The notes: a model not told the origin generated them from the sequence alone. Shown: positions 32,760 to 44,419, counted from the stretch's first letter. The stretch is 64,000 bases of DNA from Agrypnia vestita (GCA_016648135.1 JADDOH010004022.1:1-64000), one strand, 5' to 3'. Numbers and translations are program-made.

Positions 32760-33160
32760 AAATAATTAATCAATCAATATATTATAGATGTCTCACAGAG
32801 ACGAAATTATATTTTTATGGGAAAGTAGGTATGGAAGTCTTTTGGGTGTTCATAGGGGTTACGACCTATCGTACGCCTGGCTTAAGTGATCACTTTACAC
32901 AATGTAACATTCGCCATTTCCATGATAGAATACCATGTCTAATTAATATCATCATTTAAATATATATACAACTTCTAAAATTTAATAGACATGGTATTCT
33001 ATCATGGATGAAAATGGCGAACGTTACATTGTGTAAAATGATCACTTAAGCCAGCCGTACGATAGGTCGTAAGCCCTATGAACACCCAAAGACTTCCATA
33101 CCTACTTTCCCATAAAAATATATTTTCGTCATCTATAATATATTGATCGATTAATGATGT
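32760..33160. repeat. Large fold-back element, about 165-bp arms
   Basis: The left arm (TATATTATAGATG, GGGAAAGTAGGTATGGAAGTC, GACCTATCGTACG, GATCACTTTACACAATGTAA, ATAGAATACCATGTCTA) is repeated as its inverse on the right around a centre near 32960. Half or rearranged copies lie at 37180-37345 and 39495-39760. There is no coding capacity; open frames here are mirror artefacts. Confidence 0.85.
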
Positions 33161-33288
33161 CCCTGTACTGTACAGTACTGTTCTGAAAAATTTGGACAAA
33201 CTCAAAATATTATAAATAATTAAGTTCCGTCTATTTTGGAGTTTTGGAATTTTGATCACCGAATAAGGCGAAATCTTTGTCTTGTCTA

Positions 33289-33345
33289 TTTTTTAGTGTT
33301 GGGATAACAATCGCCAAAATGAAAATATTGTTTTCAGAATAGGCC
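33289..33345. repeat. End fragment of the CTGTGCTATTC element family
   Basis: TTAGTGTTGGGATAA and ATATTGTTTTCAGAATAG match the right ends of the elements at 2682-4416 and 13451-14001. Only about 55 bp survive. Confidence 0.5.
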
Positions 33346-33638
33346 GGGTTGTGCTTGGTTGAAACTCGTATGAGCCCGTAATACGTGCTCACCGTAGACA
33401 CCTCCAAGTTCGCGCTACTCTATAAACACCTGTTGCGAACCCTGCGCATGTCGCGCGTCACGTATTGCGATATCGTTGACTTTGGAATTCTTCTCGACAC
33501 GTTCACGAAGACAGCGATTCACATTGAACGAATTTTATTTAAGAATATGTTATTGATGGGTTTGATTGTAGAGTACATGACGATCATTAAAAATGGTGGA
33601 TTGATTAATAATTCACCTGTCAATGAAAGATTCTGATA

Positions 33639-34350
33639 TTCTTGAAACGTGAGAAGTAAAATGTAAAATTATAATTAAACTCAAGTAGAGATAACACAGT
33701 TTAATGATCATAATATTTAAGATATTTTATTTTTCTCATAAATGTAACACTTTATTTTCTTACCCGTTTTTATATATTTTTATTCGCTTTTCGTCTTATA
33801 TTATTCTTATTGTAATTTATTTTTTATATTTCTGTATTATTATTCTTGAAACTTAAAAAGTAAAATATAAAATTATAATTAAACTCAAGTAGAGATAACA
33901 CAGTTTAATGATCATAATATTTAAGATATTTTATTTTTCTCATAAATGTAACACTTTATTTTCTTACCCGTTTTTATATATTTTTATTCGCTTTTTATCT
34001 TATTATTATTCTTATTGTAATTTATTTATTATATATAGTCTATATTTAATATATAGTCTTTTGTTAGTGTTTTATTTCTTACAGACAATATATAAATCTT
34101 ATTTCTAATATTATATATATATATATGTGTGTGTATATATATGTAGATGTATATGAGTGTATATTTGTATGTATGTGTGTATATATGTGTATTATATATA
34201 TATTATATCTTGCTAATGTTCAAACTTTTAAAAAAAAAAACTGTACAGGTAGTTGCTTCAAAACAGACATTGTCTAGTGAAGCAACTACCTTCATTTATA
34301 TGTATAAATAAATTTAAAATAAATAATAAATAAATAAAATAAAAATATTT
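33639..34350. repeat. 204-bp tandem duplication, second unit interrupted by an A-tailed insertion
   Basis: CTTGAAAC at 33641 recurs at 33845 and nearly all of the unit is shared (AAACTCAAGTAGAGATAACA, TTAATGATCATAATATTTAAG, TTTTCTTACCCGTTTTTATA). In unit 2 the string TTGTAATTTATTTATT is split from ATATTTCTGTATTATTATTC by about 315 bp (34032-34345). The insert holds a TATG microsatellite, a 13-bp-arm hairpin (34247-34259 with 34279-34291, AGGTAGTTGCTTC) and an A-rich end. Unit 1 is its empty site. Confidence 0.82.
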
Positions 34351-34403
34351 CTGTATTATTATTCTTACTATGAAACGAATATGTACGTGCGTCCTACGGG
34401 ATC

Positions 34404-34606
34404 AAAGCCCGGTCGCCGAAAAGAGTGATTTTCGTACATTGACCCTGCGCTACGTATCCTATGTTGTACAATGTACAATTATGTTGCTGTCACGCTCGCA
34501 CAGGCACAGCGAGCGGGCGTGACGGCAACATAATTGTACGCGTGCGACAAGGATACGTAGCATAGGGTCAATGAACGAAAATCTCTCTTTTCGGCGACCG
34601 GGCTTT
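34404..34606. repeat. 203-bp fold-back element
   Basis: Arms beginning AAAGCCCGGTCGCCGAAAAG at 34404 and ending in the inverse at 34606 pair through CATTGACCCT, GCTACGTATCC and ATAATTGTAC, up to a short turn (CACAGGCACAGC) near 34500. Only a few mismatches are present. Confidence 0.85.
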
Positions 34607-34789
34607 ACACTAAACAGGCGAATTGATACGTCACGACCGATCATAGGTACCTAAATTCGTTTTAATTTAAATGGAGATGTATTTTTAAAGATTTTTATAA
34701 TAAAAAATATGAATGAAACATTACCCCACATTATCCTGATTTACAGAACATAAATAATATTTATGAATCTATTTCACACATTTTCATCG

Positions 34790-34976
34790 GTATTTGTATT
34801 ACGTGAAATTTCCCTCTTATCACATGATACATAAATACACATACAAGTTAACTTATCATGAGAGGATGGAATGCCACACTCTTCTGCCCAATCCCGACGA
34901 TTGTTGAAGCTCATAACAGGACCGTCTTCCAGTATATGCTGAGTCTTCTGTGGCGCCGTCAACACTTGCTTCACAT
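34790..34976 (-). pseudogene. RTE-like ORF2 C-terminal fragment, rearranged
   Basis: The minus strand reads QHILEDGPVMSFNNR, matching QILEDGPVRSLNN in the neighbour at 35262-35480. The following RACMRRCM region is missing, probably by an internal deletion. It abuts the MITE at 34977. Confidence 0.55.
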
Positions 34977-35239
34977 GTGGGGTATAAAAGCAAAGGCAGT
35001 AATGTTCAAAAAAATTGCAGTCATCGAGGATTATTAATTTACAATGTACTAAATTTGAGATTTTATAGGAAACATAGCCTATAATTTTATAGGAAACATG
35101 ATTTTGGAAGGGATAGATATATAAAATCTAAAATTCAGTACATTTACAATAAATTAGTAATCCTCGGTGACTGCATTCAAAACATATATTTAATTTTTTG
35201 AATATTTTATAATATTGAATACTGCTTTTGCTTTTATAC
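34977..35239. mobile_element. MITE with GTGGGGTATAAAAGC ends, copy 2
   Basis: GTGGGGTATAAAAGCAAAGG at the left, and GCTTTTGCTTTTATAC at the right without the final CCCCAC. The interior carries the family blocks GTCATCGAGGATTATTAATTT and TAATCCTCGGTGAC. It is inserted between two RTE-like fragments. Confidence 0.72.
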
Positions 35240-35261
35240 TTACTTACTTACTCACTTACCC

Positions 35262-35960
35262 TCACGCCGTTTACCCGTGGGGGTAGGCAGAGAGGATAGA
35301 GCGCCACACTCTTCTGTCCTAACATACAACTCTCATCCACATTCATACATCTTCGCATGCAAGCTCGCTAGTTGTTGAGGCTTCTAACGGGACCATCTTC
35401 CAATATCTGGTTATTCTGGTCAAGCCACGTCTTCCGCGGTCGCTCTCTCTTTCTGGCGCTATCAACACTTGTATTTGTAATTGTAACTCTTTTGCCAGCT
35501 CCAGGGTTCACTTCCGTACATCAGTATTGGTACCAGAATTTCATTATGTACCGCTAGTTTTGCCTCGGTAGACATATTTCTATTAGAAACTATTGCGTTC
35601 AAAGCACCGTTCACTCTATTCCCCGCAGTCACTCTCCTCTCGATATCTTTCTCTTTTTTTTGGGTTGCAATCCTAGGATTGGTCTGCAACAAGCACTCGC
35701 TTTCTCCACTCCTCTCTGTCACCTGCCAACCTCTTCATTTCTCGGTAGGTGCTACAGCGCACATCTCCGGTAATCTGGTCTACGTAGCTTAATCTCGGGC
35801 GGCCTCTACGATTGTTGCCTTCGACATTTCCCTCGACGATGGTTAAAAGCAGGCCCGGATGCCTTATATTATGGCCTATCCAAATTGCTCTCTGATGGGC
35901 GATTCTGCTAAGGAGCCGCCTCTTTTCGCCCACCCTTTATACCCCACATATATCATTTGT
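35262..35960 (-). pseudogene. RTE-like ORF2 C-terminal pieces in non-native order
   Basis: Two pieces of non-LTR reverse transcriptase lie on the minus strand. 35933-35680 reads RIAHQRAIWIGHNIRH, GRPRLSYVDQI and YREMKRLAGDREEW, a C-terminal tail. 35660-35470 reads RRVTAGNRVNGALNAIV and LVPILMYGSEPWSWQK, a region that in intact proteins comes before such a tail; it is followed (35480-35262) by RPRKTWLDQNNQILEDG and RACMRRCMNVDE. Because a tail piece sits upstream of a pre-tail piece, at least two different truncated elements are juxtaposed. The coding trace ends near the CCCACGGGTAAACGGCGTGA motif common at this family's 3' end. Confidence 0.72.
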
Positions 35961-36955
35961 TACATTACTTCTCTATTCATTCGCTTAACACGACCAAATC
36001 AGCTTTACCTTCTATCCTAATTTGTTCATTCTTATATTAGAACGGTAGAAAAATACCAATAAAAAGCGGTCTAACATGTAGCAATTTTTTAACACTCGTT
36101 TCTCTGCCAATGTTGTTTGTCTTGCAAACCACCGGCAAGCTACGCACTTTTATTCCAGTTTCTGCCGTGGTCAGCCAAGTAAAAAATGAGTTCACCGGCG
36201 TGTCAGGCGAGCGACAGATGGACTGCAGATATGGAAATACATAATACGTAATGAAGTTTTCGTTCCGCTCGTCTGGAATACGAAAGCCGAGATCGTAGCA
36301 GCGGTATATTCTCACGGATGCTTTTTCACGAATCTTAAAATACTTTCACTTCGACACGACAGTCGTGTAGTATTGTGACATGTTCATCCATAACCGCACG
36401 CATTCGTTAAGATCTTGATTCGTATTTTTTTCAAAATACGAGAGCGAGTCAAAAATTATAACCGGTGAGATTATTTGGATGACTTTAAGAAAAAATATAT
36501 TTCCCTCTCATTCGCAAAGAATGAGAACAGAATAAGATAGTCATACCAAAGCTAATCCCGGTTATACTAAATGTCACACTGCCGTCTGCGCCTGCGTGCT
36601 TAGAGTTGTAATCACTGCGGTCACGTGTACAAAATTTGATCTCGATCGCGTCATTTGCCTTCAACTATTACAATGTTAACATGCTTTACATCGTAAAGCA
36701 TGCTTACACTGCTGTTTCGCTCCGCTAGCAGTTTGTAACCAAGTAACCAAGAAGGAACTACGAGTGGTGATCCAATTTCTCTGGTTGGAAGGTGTAAAAA
36801 GGGCTGAAATTCATTGGAGACTCTTATCGTAATACAAGGACAGTGCTTTATCATCTAAAAATGTTTTTTTTTTTTGTATTATAGTTAAAGAAGTGTGAAA
36901 GTATCCGGTAAATGACGCACGCAGAGGGTGCAGTAATGATGGTTAAACAGTTATT
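35961..36955. other. Unassigned sequence
   Basis: A minus-strand frame at 36037-36315 (92 codons) has no recognisable domain and mixed composition. I see no supported gene or repeat. Confidence 0.3.
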
Positions 36956-37345
36956 TTAACCGGTTATTTTCGGTACAGTTATTTGGGATTTGTATCCGAT
37001 TGTACCGATGATTGGTAACTAAGATATAACTTTTGTCTATTGCCGATGGTTGCCCGTCACTAAATATCATTGACTGCACAACCTGATACGGGTCTTGGGC
37101 TCCTCACGAATGCACCTCACTCTGCACTATACTTCAATTGCTAATGCCAATAATGGATAGGTAAATCATGGGTGGAATTGGTGAACTTTATATTGTGTAA
37201 AGTGATCACTTAAGCCAACCGTGCGATAGTTCGTAATCCCTATAAAAACCCAAAAAGACTTATACTTGCTTTCTCATATAAATAGCTTCATTTCTATGAG
37301 ACTTTATAGTATATCTTGAAAGGTTTTCATTTAGATCTCATTTTG
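36956..37345. repeat. Two half-copies of fold-back families
   Basis: 36960-37025 (GGGATTTGTATCCGATTGTACC, GATGATTGGTAACTA) matches one arm of the palindrome at 41131-41254. 37180-37345 (ATATTGTGTAAAGTGATCACTTAAGCC, CAAAAAGACTTATACTTGC) matches one arm of the fold-back at 32760-33160. Both are single arms only. Confidence 0.55.
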
Positions 37346-38326
37346 CGTCTACCTACTATTCACCTTTCTTCAGGTTTATTATTTAGCAACCATCGAAGCT
37401 TCTCTAATTGAAGACATTCGTGACTTCAGCCCATCACACAGGCCATAAAGTTCCTGATTACGATGCCGAAGACACAGACTATTACTTTTAATGGAGTAGA
37501 GGCTTCAAGAGTTCAGGTTGCTGACTCAGTGAGCACTAGTCTTTTCAGAATTTTATTATTGTACCTACTATTATAAAGCTTATCTTTGTTTTTCTAGATA
37601 GTTTGACATCGGCATTTTTTCAGGCTAAATTGGGAGCGGAGCACTGGACGTCTAAATTACCTAAAATGATCTATTAGTAAAGGCACAGTTTACTTTATTA
37701 TACTGTGATAGGGCATTTTGCCAATGTACAGTACAGAACCAACCCACTGACATATCGGCCGAGTGTAGGATTATAAAAAAATACGTTTTTGAGTTAAGAA
37801 CATCACATTTTTGTACATGACTAGTTCTACTACGCACCTACCAAAATGCCATGTTTAATAATTGACATTTCGATATTGTTTTGCAATGATAAGTGATGAT
37901 ACATTTGCATTTTATAACATTTTTTAAAATTAAGAATATTCCTTTTCAACTGTGGATGTTTTTTTTCATAAAAAAATATATTTGAATTGGCACAAAAACT
38001 AAAAGAATTATCCATAGCGCTTTTATTCTTCCTCACGTCTTATATGGTTTTATCGCGTCTCAGTGCAGTTAACAGCTGTGTAAAATGGTACAGATAATTA
38101 TGAACAAAGCACTTAAAACTACATTTAATTTAAATAGCTGTACCACAACCACTGACCTGTATAAAATTGTTAATATGCCAAACTTGATATAGGTAAGTAT
38201 GTAGGTATATCGAAAAAGTAAAGATACTTTATAAAATAAAGAATAAATTGATTAAAACTAACATCACCTTGTATCAGAATAGCGACATAACACTCGCGAT
38301 ACACAAGAGCGAAACATCATATAATA

Positions 38327-38422
38327 ACAGATATACTGACAACCTATGTTTTGTGCTGACAGATATACTGACAACCTATGTTTTGTGCTGACAGATATAC
38401 TGACAACCTATGTTCTGTGCTG
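38327..38422. repeat. 32-bp minisatellite, three units
   Basis: The unit starts ACAGATATACTGACAACCTA and is repeated in perfect register at 38327, 38359 and 38391, with one substitution in the third unit. It looks very recent. Confidence 0.92.
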
Positions 38423-38654
38423 AGAACGGCATGGATTCCTTTATATTTATATAGCCATTAAGTTCTATAATGGACTTCCTGATAAAGTGAAGAAGATAAA
38501 TAATATAGGGCTGTTCAATAAGAAACTGAAAGAACTTGTGTTAGAGAGGAGATCTGTATGACTGTAAATCATGATTTTTCAAGAATTTGATTTGTTTATC
38601 TATAATTTAAAGTTGTTGAGTGTTAAATTTATTGTGTATAGTTCTTCTGCATTA

Positions 38655-38993
38655 TAGTTACTTGCTATAACCCGTCAAAAATGAGGGTACTTTTACATGC
38701 CGGTTCCTAAAGAATAAGTATTTACTTATTTATAGCCGATACCCATGAAATAATAATAACGACTTTTATCAAAATATTTTAACTTTTTTTCATCTTTCCC
38801 CTGCCGGCAGTTAATGATACGGTGCTGGGCGGAACATGGAGTGGTTCGCGTCATTAAGCGGCCGGTTCGGGTTTGCTGGCCCGGAGTTCAAGCCACATCT
38901 CCGGCCATTTAATTTGTTTTTTAGCCGTGAATTCGAACGAAATTACGGACAGACGGACAGACAGACGGACGGACGGACGGACAGACAAACATC
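38655..38993 (+). repeat. Dispersed repeat ending in an ACGG/ACAG microsatellite
   Basis: The first 180 bp match the inverse of 23650-23830 (AACCCGTCAAAAATGAGGG, TACATGCCGGTTCCTAAAG). A GC-richer segment follows (GGCCGGTTCGGGTTTGCTGG), then a (ACGG)n/(ACAG)n array at 38945-38993. Such an array at the end of a repeat is often its 3' terminus. Confidence 0.6.
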
Positions 38994-39494
38994 GAAATTA
39001 TTATGTTTGATTAAATAGATATGTATAGTTTTTGATGTCCCCTTATACCAGCATGCTTTGGTTGCCTGGGGACTTGCCATCTTTTTCTTCTCGTTTTTTT
39101 TTTATGATTGTAATGTATTGAACTATGTTTTAATAGAAAAAATACTTTTAACTCCATCATCACAGAACGAATACTTTGGAATGGTCATCTTGCATTCGGG
39201 TTATGATATGGTTGGCAACGGGTATCGAAATATCGTCGCATATTACATGAATCCATGTAACACATAATCAGTAATACGTAGTAACTAATACACAATCAGC
39301 TTTTTCGTTGATACTAAAATTAGCATAATAAAGATAACTCTATCATTCCGTTGTATATTATTTGACTTCATCATCTCAATTTAATTTCAAAACCTGTGAT
39401 ACGATTGAAAAAGTGAGCGCAAGGACTTATGTACGCGCGTCAGAAGTTATACGTACTTCTTTGGTATAGGTACATAAGATAACAGCAAGACATA

Positions 39495-39760
39495 CTACAG
39501 ATCCCACAGATATGAGGCTATTTTATTTGAGAAAGTAGGTATAGATGTCTTTGGGGTGTTTACAGGGCGTGCGGCCTGTCATTGGCTGGCTTAGGTGAAA
39601 CAGAACTGAAACGTAGAAACAGACTTCCATACTTACTCTCCCATATAAAATAGCTTTGTCTCTGTAGAACATCTATAATATATCACGATTGATGACGATC
39701 TCTTTTGGGACAAAAATCCAGTAATTGTGTTAAAAAATTTAAAATATTGTAAATAATAAG
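39495..39760. repeat. Rearranged copy of the 32760-33160 fold-back
   Basis: The left arm has GAGAAAGTAGGTATAGATGTC and the right arm GACTTCCATACTTACTCTCCC and CATCTATAATATATC. The centre is shorter and diverged. Confidence 0.6.
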
Positions 39761-39994
39761 AGCGCCCGGGGCATGATGTCGTCACTTAAAAGAATTGCTA
39801 TTACTTGAATCGTCACTCGGAAATCTGCCATCTTAGTTTTTGATTGGCGAGTCGTGATAGGATCGTGATACGCGATAATCGAACCCTACAACTGCCAACT
39901 TCATGGTGTGAAAACTCCCGTCGCACGATGCGCGCGCATATCGTTGCACACTAAAATTTCAAGCAAACATAGACAAAATAGACACGGGAACTTT

Positions 39995-40535
39995 AGTTCA
40001 GTTAACTGAGTCGTTCAGTCAAGTGAATTGTTCACTTCGAATCGTTCAGTAGTTCATTTGAAATAATGTTTTTTTTTATCTATTTCAACTTCTGTAAGTG
40101 AACCGTTCACTTTTCCACCAGGAAATTTTTCAGCCACTATCAAATTTGGAGAGGATGCTTTTAGTTTCCGGAGATCGGAGATTTCATCATTCAGTCTCCC
40201 TAAATTTTCAAATCTGTGGTGGTGGTTCAATCGGGGTACAAGGGTAGTTAAAACCTCGTTTTATCTACATCAGCTTGCCAAAAAAAATGAAACGAAGCCT
40301 TCCCACCAAAAATTTTTCGCTACCCAGCGGAGGAGGACATGTGCTTTCAGTTTGAAAAAATTCATTGTTCGGTCAACATAAAATTTTCACTGCCCAGAGA
40401 GAAGAAAAAGATTTCATTGATTTTGGGACTTAGGATTTGCGATTTATTGCACGATTTATTTTCCACCTACTGAACTAATGAACGATAGTTTGTAAGTGAA
40501 CTGTTTTAAAGAAACAGTTAGTTCATGAACGACCA
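39995..40535. mobile_element. Element with iterated GTTCA/TGAAC subterminal motifs
   Basis: The left side carries GTTCAGTTAACTGAG, CGTTCAGTCAAGTGAA and TTGTTCACTTCG; the right side carries GAACTAATGAACG, GTAAGTGAACTG and TTAGTTCATGAACGACC. This symmetric clustering of short inverted motifs suggests a non-autonomous DNA transposon. Clear TIRs and a TSD were not found. Confidence 0.45.
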
Positions 40536-41130
40536 ATCTCTATCCCCAAGGCCTTAATAAAGTGTAACTTCAAAAAACATTTACAATGTTTCTAAAGCGG
40601 AATAAATGCACGAATATATATGTTATTTCTGTCATGTCATTCGGTTAATCGTAGTTGAATTTTCATTTGTAAAATAAACATGCAATGCTCTCTCGCAATC
40701 CTTTACTAAAATATGCATTTATCACAATTTAATGGTCTAACATGAAATAAAAACAGATGCCTGCGCTTTCGCGGTTCGCAAATGTCAAAGGGATAAATTT
40801 CGCTGCGCGCACCTACTCTCAGTTGTATTTGCAGTCAATGTTATCACACTGGCAATAAAACTAGGGAAAATATTGTCACAACTGGCAACTATGGTGTAAT
40901 TAATTATAATATTATCACAAGTGCCCGACGTCTGCGGGCGCGCTTGGATATGAGAGATTTTGTCTTTTGTCTCTTGCAAAATCGTCACATTTAAAACAAA
41001 TTAAATATTAAACTGGTTAATATTTATTTAAATAAGATGTGCAAATATAAGACGTCAGAGGCCTTGCGTCAACACCGTCACGTCAAGCGTAGTGATGGTA
41101 TTTTAACCGGTTACACATTAACCGTTATTA

Positions 41131-41254
41131 GAGATTTGTATCTGATTGTATCGATGATTGGCAACTGATTTTTTAGCAGCCGTCGGTAGCAGACACCAGT
41201 CGCTACGGTACTAGACTCAGTTACCAATAATCGATACAATCAGTTACAAATCTC
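41131..41254. repeat. Fold-back, about 40-bp arms
   Basis: GAGATTTGTATCTGATTGTATC with GATGATTGGCAACTGA pairs with the inverse block TCAGTTACCAATAATCGATAC...CAAATCTC, around a GC-richer loop (GCAGCCGTCGGTAGC). A half-copy lies at 36960-37025. Confidence 0.75.
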
Positions 41255-41304
41255 AAATCATGTACCTAGGTACCATGCGAAACCGTTTCAAACATTGGTT
41301 TGAC

Positions 41305-41615
41305 CATTGACGTATTATAATAATATATAGACACGTTATTCCCATACTAGCCGGCTTTCATATGTAGAAAATATTGCATTGAAAGAGACAACAAATCAAG
41401 GCACACTTATTTCACAAACGCTCTGCGTGTAGACAGAAAAATCAGGTAATTTGAAGTCACGGTGACTAAAATAACAAACTCATTCTTACGATAGTGTACG
41501 ATATTCTGTTCCTTTTACCCTGGGACTTTTTTTCGGCGTAGCGTCGCGCCCGATCACAAAGAAAGTCCGTTCGATAACGAATGCAAGTAAGGCAATTACG
41601 TATCTACTTTTGAAT
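41305..41615. repeat. Dispersed 300-bp repeat, copy 2
   Basis: It is in the same orientation as 21241-21540, starting CATTGACGTATTATAATA and ending GAATGCAAGTAAGGC. Few substitutions separate the copies. The flanks are unrelated, so this is dispersed and not tandem. Confidence 0.75.
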
Positions 41616-42365
41616 TTTATTTTACATATCATTGGGTTCGACTATCATTACCCAGTCTCACGTTCACTAATAAATTTATGTTTTGCGTATATACACCAAC
41701 TTATCTATGTATGGCAGCGATTCTAATTGATTTATCGCAATTCGATGGGCATCTATCGGTATGTATACTAATATACAGTTAAATGTTAAATCTCACTGTC
41801 CAAAACCTCCCTTTCTGTGTATATAATAAAACATTTAATTACTTTAATCAATCATTTTAATTATCATCATAATTAATCAAATCAATCATCAAATCATTTG
41901 AAATTCAACTAAACTTAATAATCTTATATCGCTGAAATCATAAATTATGACTGAAATCTATTCCAATGTGATCAATGTGTAGGTAGCGTTATGTATATAG
42001 GTACCTACCTACGTTTATGCAATAATTAATGCTACAGTACATTGATACACTAATAATTGCTTTGTACCTAATTATCTATTGATTTGTTCGATGTAGCAGT
42101 ATTTATGTACATTGAAGTGCATGCACAATAGGCATTTTTCACACGTAAACGACTGCTAAAAAGTGAAAGAAACGATCATATTTTCATTGGTCCTAAACTG
42201 ATTTCAAAATCGAAGAGCACGAATAATCCACCCAGCGCTGACTAGATTGCACAAACTTCTTTTCGTAAATTTGTGTAACATGCACACGTAGCACACGCCT
42301 CATCTGTATACAAAGTATCGTCTGCTATATTCTGGCACACACAAGTCCGCAAGTATAGCGTACCT

Positions 42366-42797
42366 TTGTGTTCACAACAAAGCGGAGTTCTCCAACGTTG
42401 CCAGATCTCCGGCTACGTGACCTGTGGCAACGCTTTCATGGCGGCAACAGCTGATGGTGGGGGGAGGAGTGTTTGTTTTGTAGTCGAGCTACTGCGCAGT
42501 TCGTATTATGGTTTGTCGACGCGAGAAAAATCCGTTAAAACAGAACCATCTAGTAAGAAGGGACCGGTATCGCTCGATAACATCTGCGATGGAGCAAAAC
42601 ATTTTCATAAGTTCGCAGACGGCTTAATGCTGTTCGTCTCTGTCGCTTCGGGCAGATCGAGCATCAATATTCATAGAGCTCTCGGCTCGGCAGTCGGCAG
42701 CTGCGTTTTGGATTTTCACGAGTTGATACGGCGGCATTTTCCACAGGATGAATTCGATAACTACGCACTTTCCTTAACTTTTTACATGTATATGTGA
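42366..42797 (+). CDS. GC-richer open frame, hypothetical
   Basis: The frame is open for 143 codons; the first in-frame ATG is at 42438, giving about 119 residues starting MAATADGGGRSVCFVVELLR. Composition is nearer 50 percent GC, well above the flanks. I see no domain, signal peptide or repeat, though LMLFVSVASGRSSINIHRAL is a moderately hydrophobic stretch. The end of the frame (YALSLTFYMYM) looks like read-through into AT-rich DNA, so a splice site upstream is possible (for example near TCTAGTAAGAAG). It could be a host first exon or an unrecognised TE. No TIR is visible around it. Confidence 0.22.
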   Translation: MCSQQSGVLQRCQISGYVTCGNAFMAATADGGGRSVCFVVELLRSSYYGLSTREKSVKTEPSSKKGPVSLDNICDGAKHFHKFADGLMLFVSVASGRSSINIHRALGSAVGSCVLDFHELIRRHFPQDEFDNYALSLTFYMYM

Positions 42798-42924
42798 TGC
42801 GAAGATCAAATCAAAGGTCATAATACTCTCCGAAAAAATAAAGCAACATGACCAGATTAAAAACGCCAAAATAGACTTATAAATGAGCAATTTAAAAAAA
42901 CAATTTCGAGTAGGTAGGTACCTA

Positions 42925-43135
42925 CAAGGTTTTATAAGTTTTCTTCGGATTACAAGATTATACTTAACAATATACAAACAAGAAACTGTCGGGTAGGTAG
43001 GTAATTAACTAAAATAAAAAAGTAAAATAGACTCATTCGATTGACTATTTTTTCTATGGATAATACTTAACTTGACTAGGTATAAATGTCAAAATATTAT
43101 TGATTGTATTTTTATTTCTTTCTTTTTTCTACATG
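42925..43135. repeat. Diverged dispersed repeat, copy 2
   Basis: Counterpart of 32005-32220: GGATTACAAGATTATACTTAAC, GAAACTGTCGGGTAGG, AAAATAGACTC, ATAATACTTAACTTGAC and TTGTATTTTTATTTCTTTC occur in the same order. A GTAGGTAGGTACCTAC motif precedes it. Confidence 0.45.
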
Positions 43136-44419
43136 AAACATGAAAATGAATTATGTATATCTCTCAAAACAACAGACAAATTATGCTGGAAACAATTGAA
43201 TATTGTATTGTCATAGGAAATGGGTAGGTATACAAATGCTAAAAGTTTCAGACTTTTAGTTATTTTTTGATTATTTTTTATTGTTAAATTTGGAAACAAA
43301 CAGTAGAGTTTATTACCTATCGGAGTATTTATCATATTTACCTCCAATTATCAGGTTAACTGGATTGTTGTAATGGAAATTGTTATCTCAATACTTAAAA
43401 ATATATGATACGTGGGTACCTACTTATTTAAATGTCAAGACATGTGATAAACTAAAATAAGATTCAAATACAGTGCATAGTTTCATAAAATTTGAGCTGT
43501 GATGATAGTTATGGACAACCAGATGACAGATGACAAAATTATAAGAGTGTAGGTAGGTACCTACATAATGCACAATAATTGAGAAGAGTGCATATTTGGT
43601 TTTTGATCTTATAAAATGGCTTGAAGCAACTTGAAGTCGGGAAAGTCAGAATCGAGGTCGGTAGTTCTGTCCAAAGCCCTGCTTTTAGTGAGGGCGGCCC
43701 TACAAGGTTAGATTCAAAGGTCAATGAACAATGTAATTTTTAATTTTGAGGGCCGGTTGTTTGATCAGTAATAACCAAAAAGCTTAGATTTTCACGAAAA
43801 CGGGTTGTTTGGTGGAAAACGCAAAAATTTATACTAATCAACTACCAGGCTTAAGTTATACAGACATATAAAGTAATAGGTACAGACAGGATATGACATT
43901 ATTTAATGACAGTTTACAAAAGAATGGCCAATTTCAAAAAATTCCGAAGTCCAATTTTGCACAATATCCATTTTAATATTTCAAAAGCATTTTCATCTAA
44001 AAATACAGTCGAACTGAATTTTTATCAATGTTTATCATAATAAAGGAATATGTCTACATAAATAGAGATACAATAATATGAATATACAATGAATAAAAGA
44101 TATGAAAAAGTGAATTAAAATATATTTTTATACGGTTTTTACTGGATATACCTAGGAATAACATTGAAAAAATCACTCATTTTATTAGCAGTTTATTTTG
44201 TCTATTTTGTCTCCTTTTGCATCACTTCATTCAACTATATCTATTCCCCTCATCCAACAGCAGGGTAACAACGTGGCTATAATATCCTAAAGAAAATGGA
44301 CAGGTCGTACTTATTTATGAACTTGTTCATTTTCCAAATTTATTTCGTGGACAAAATATAATATATGGTCATAGATATATTGAATTAGAGTAGAAAGAGT
44401 ACACAAAATAGTTTACTTG

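Noticed and set aside
33002..33259. 85-codon minus-strand frame
   Set aside because: Falls in one arm of the large fold-back; no protein signature.
34131..34200. Possible regulatory ATATGTGT elements
   Set aside because: Simple TATG/TA microsatellite in the A-tailed insertion.
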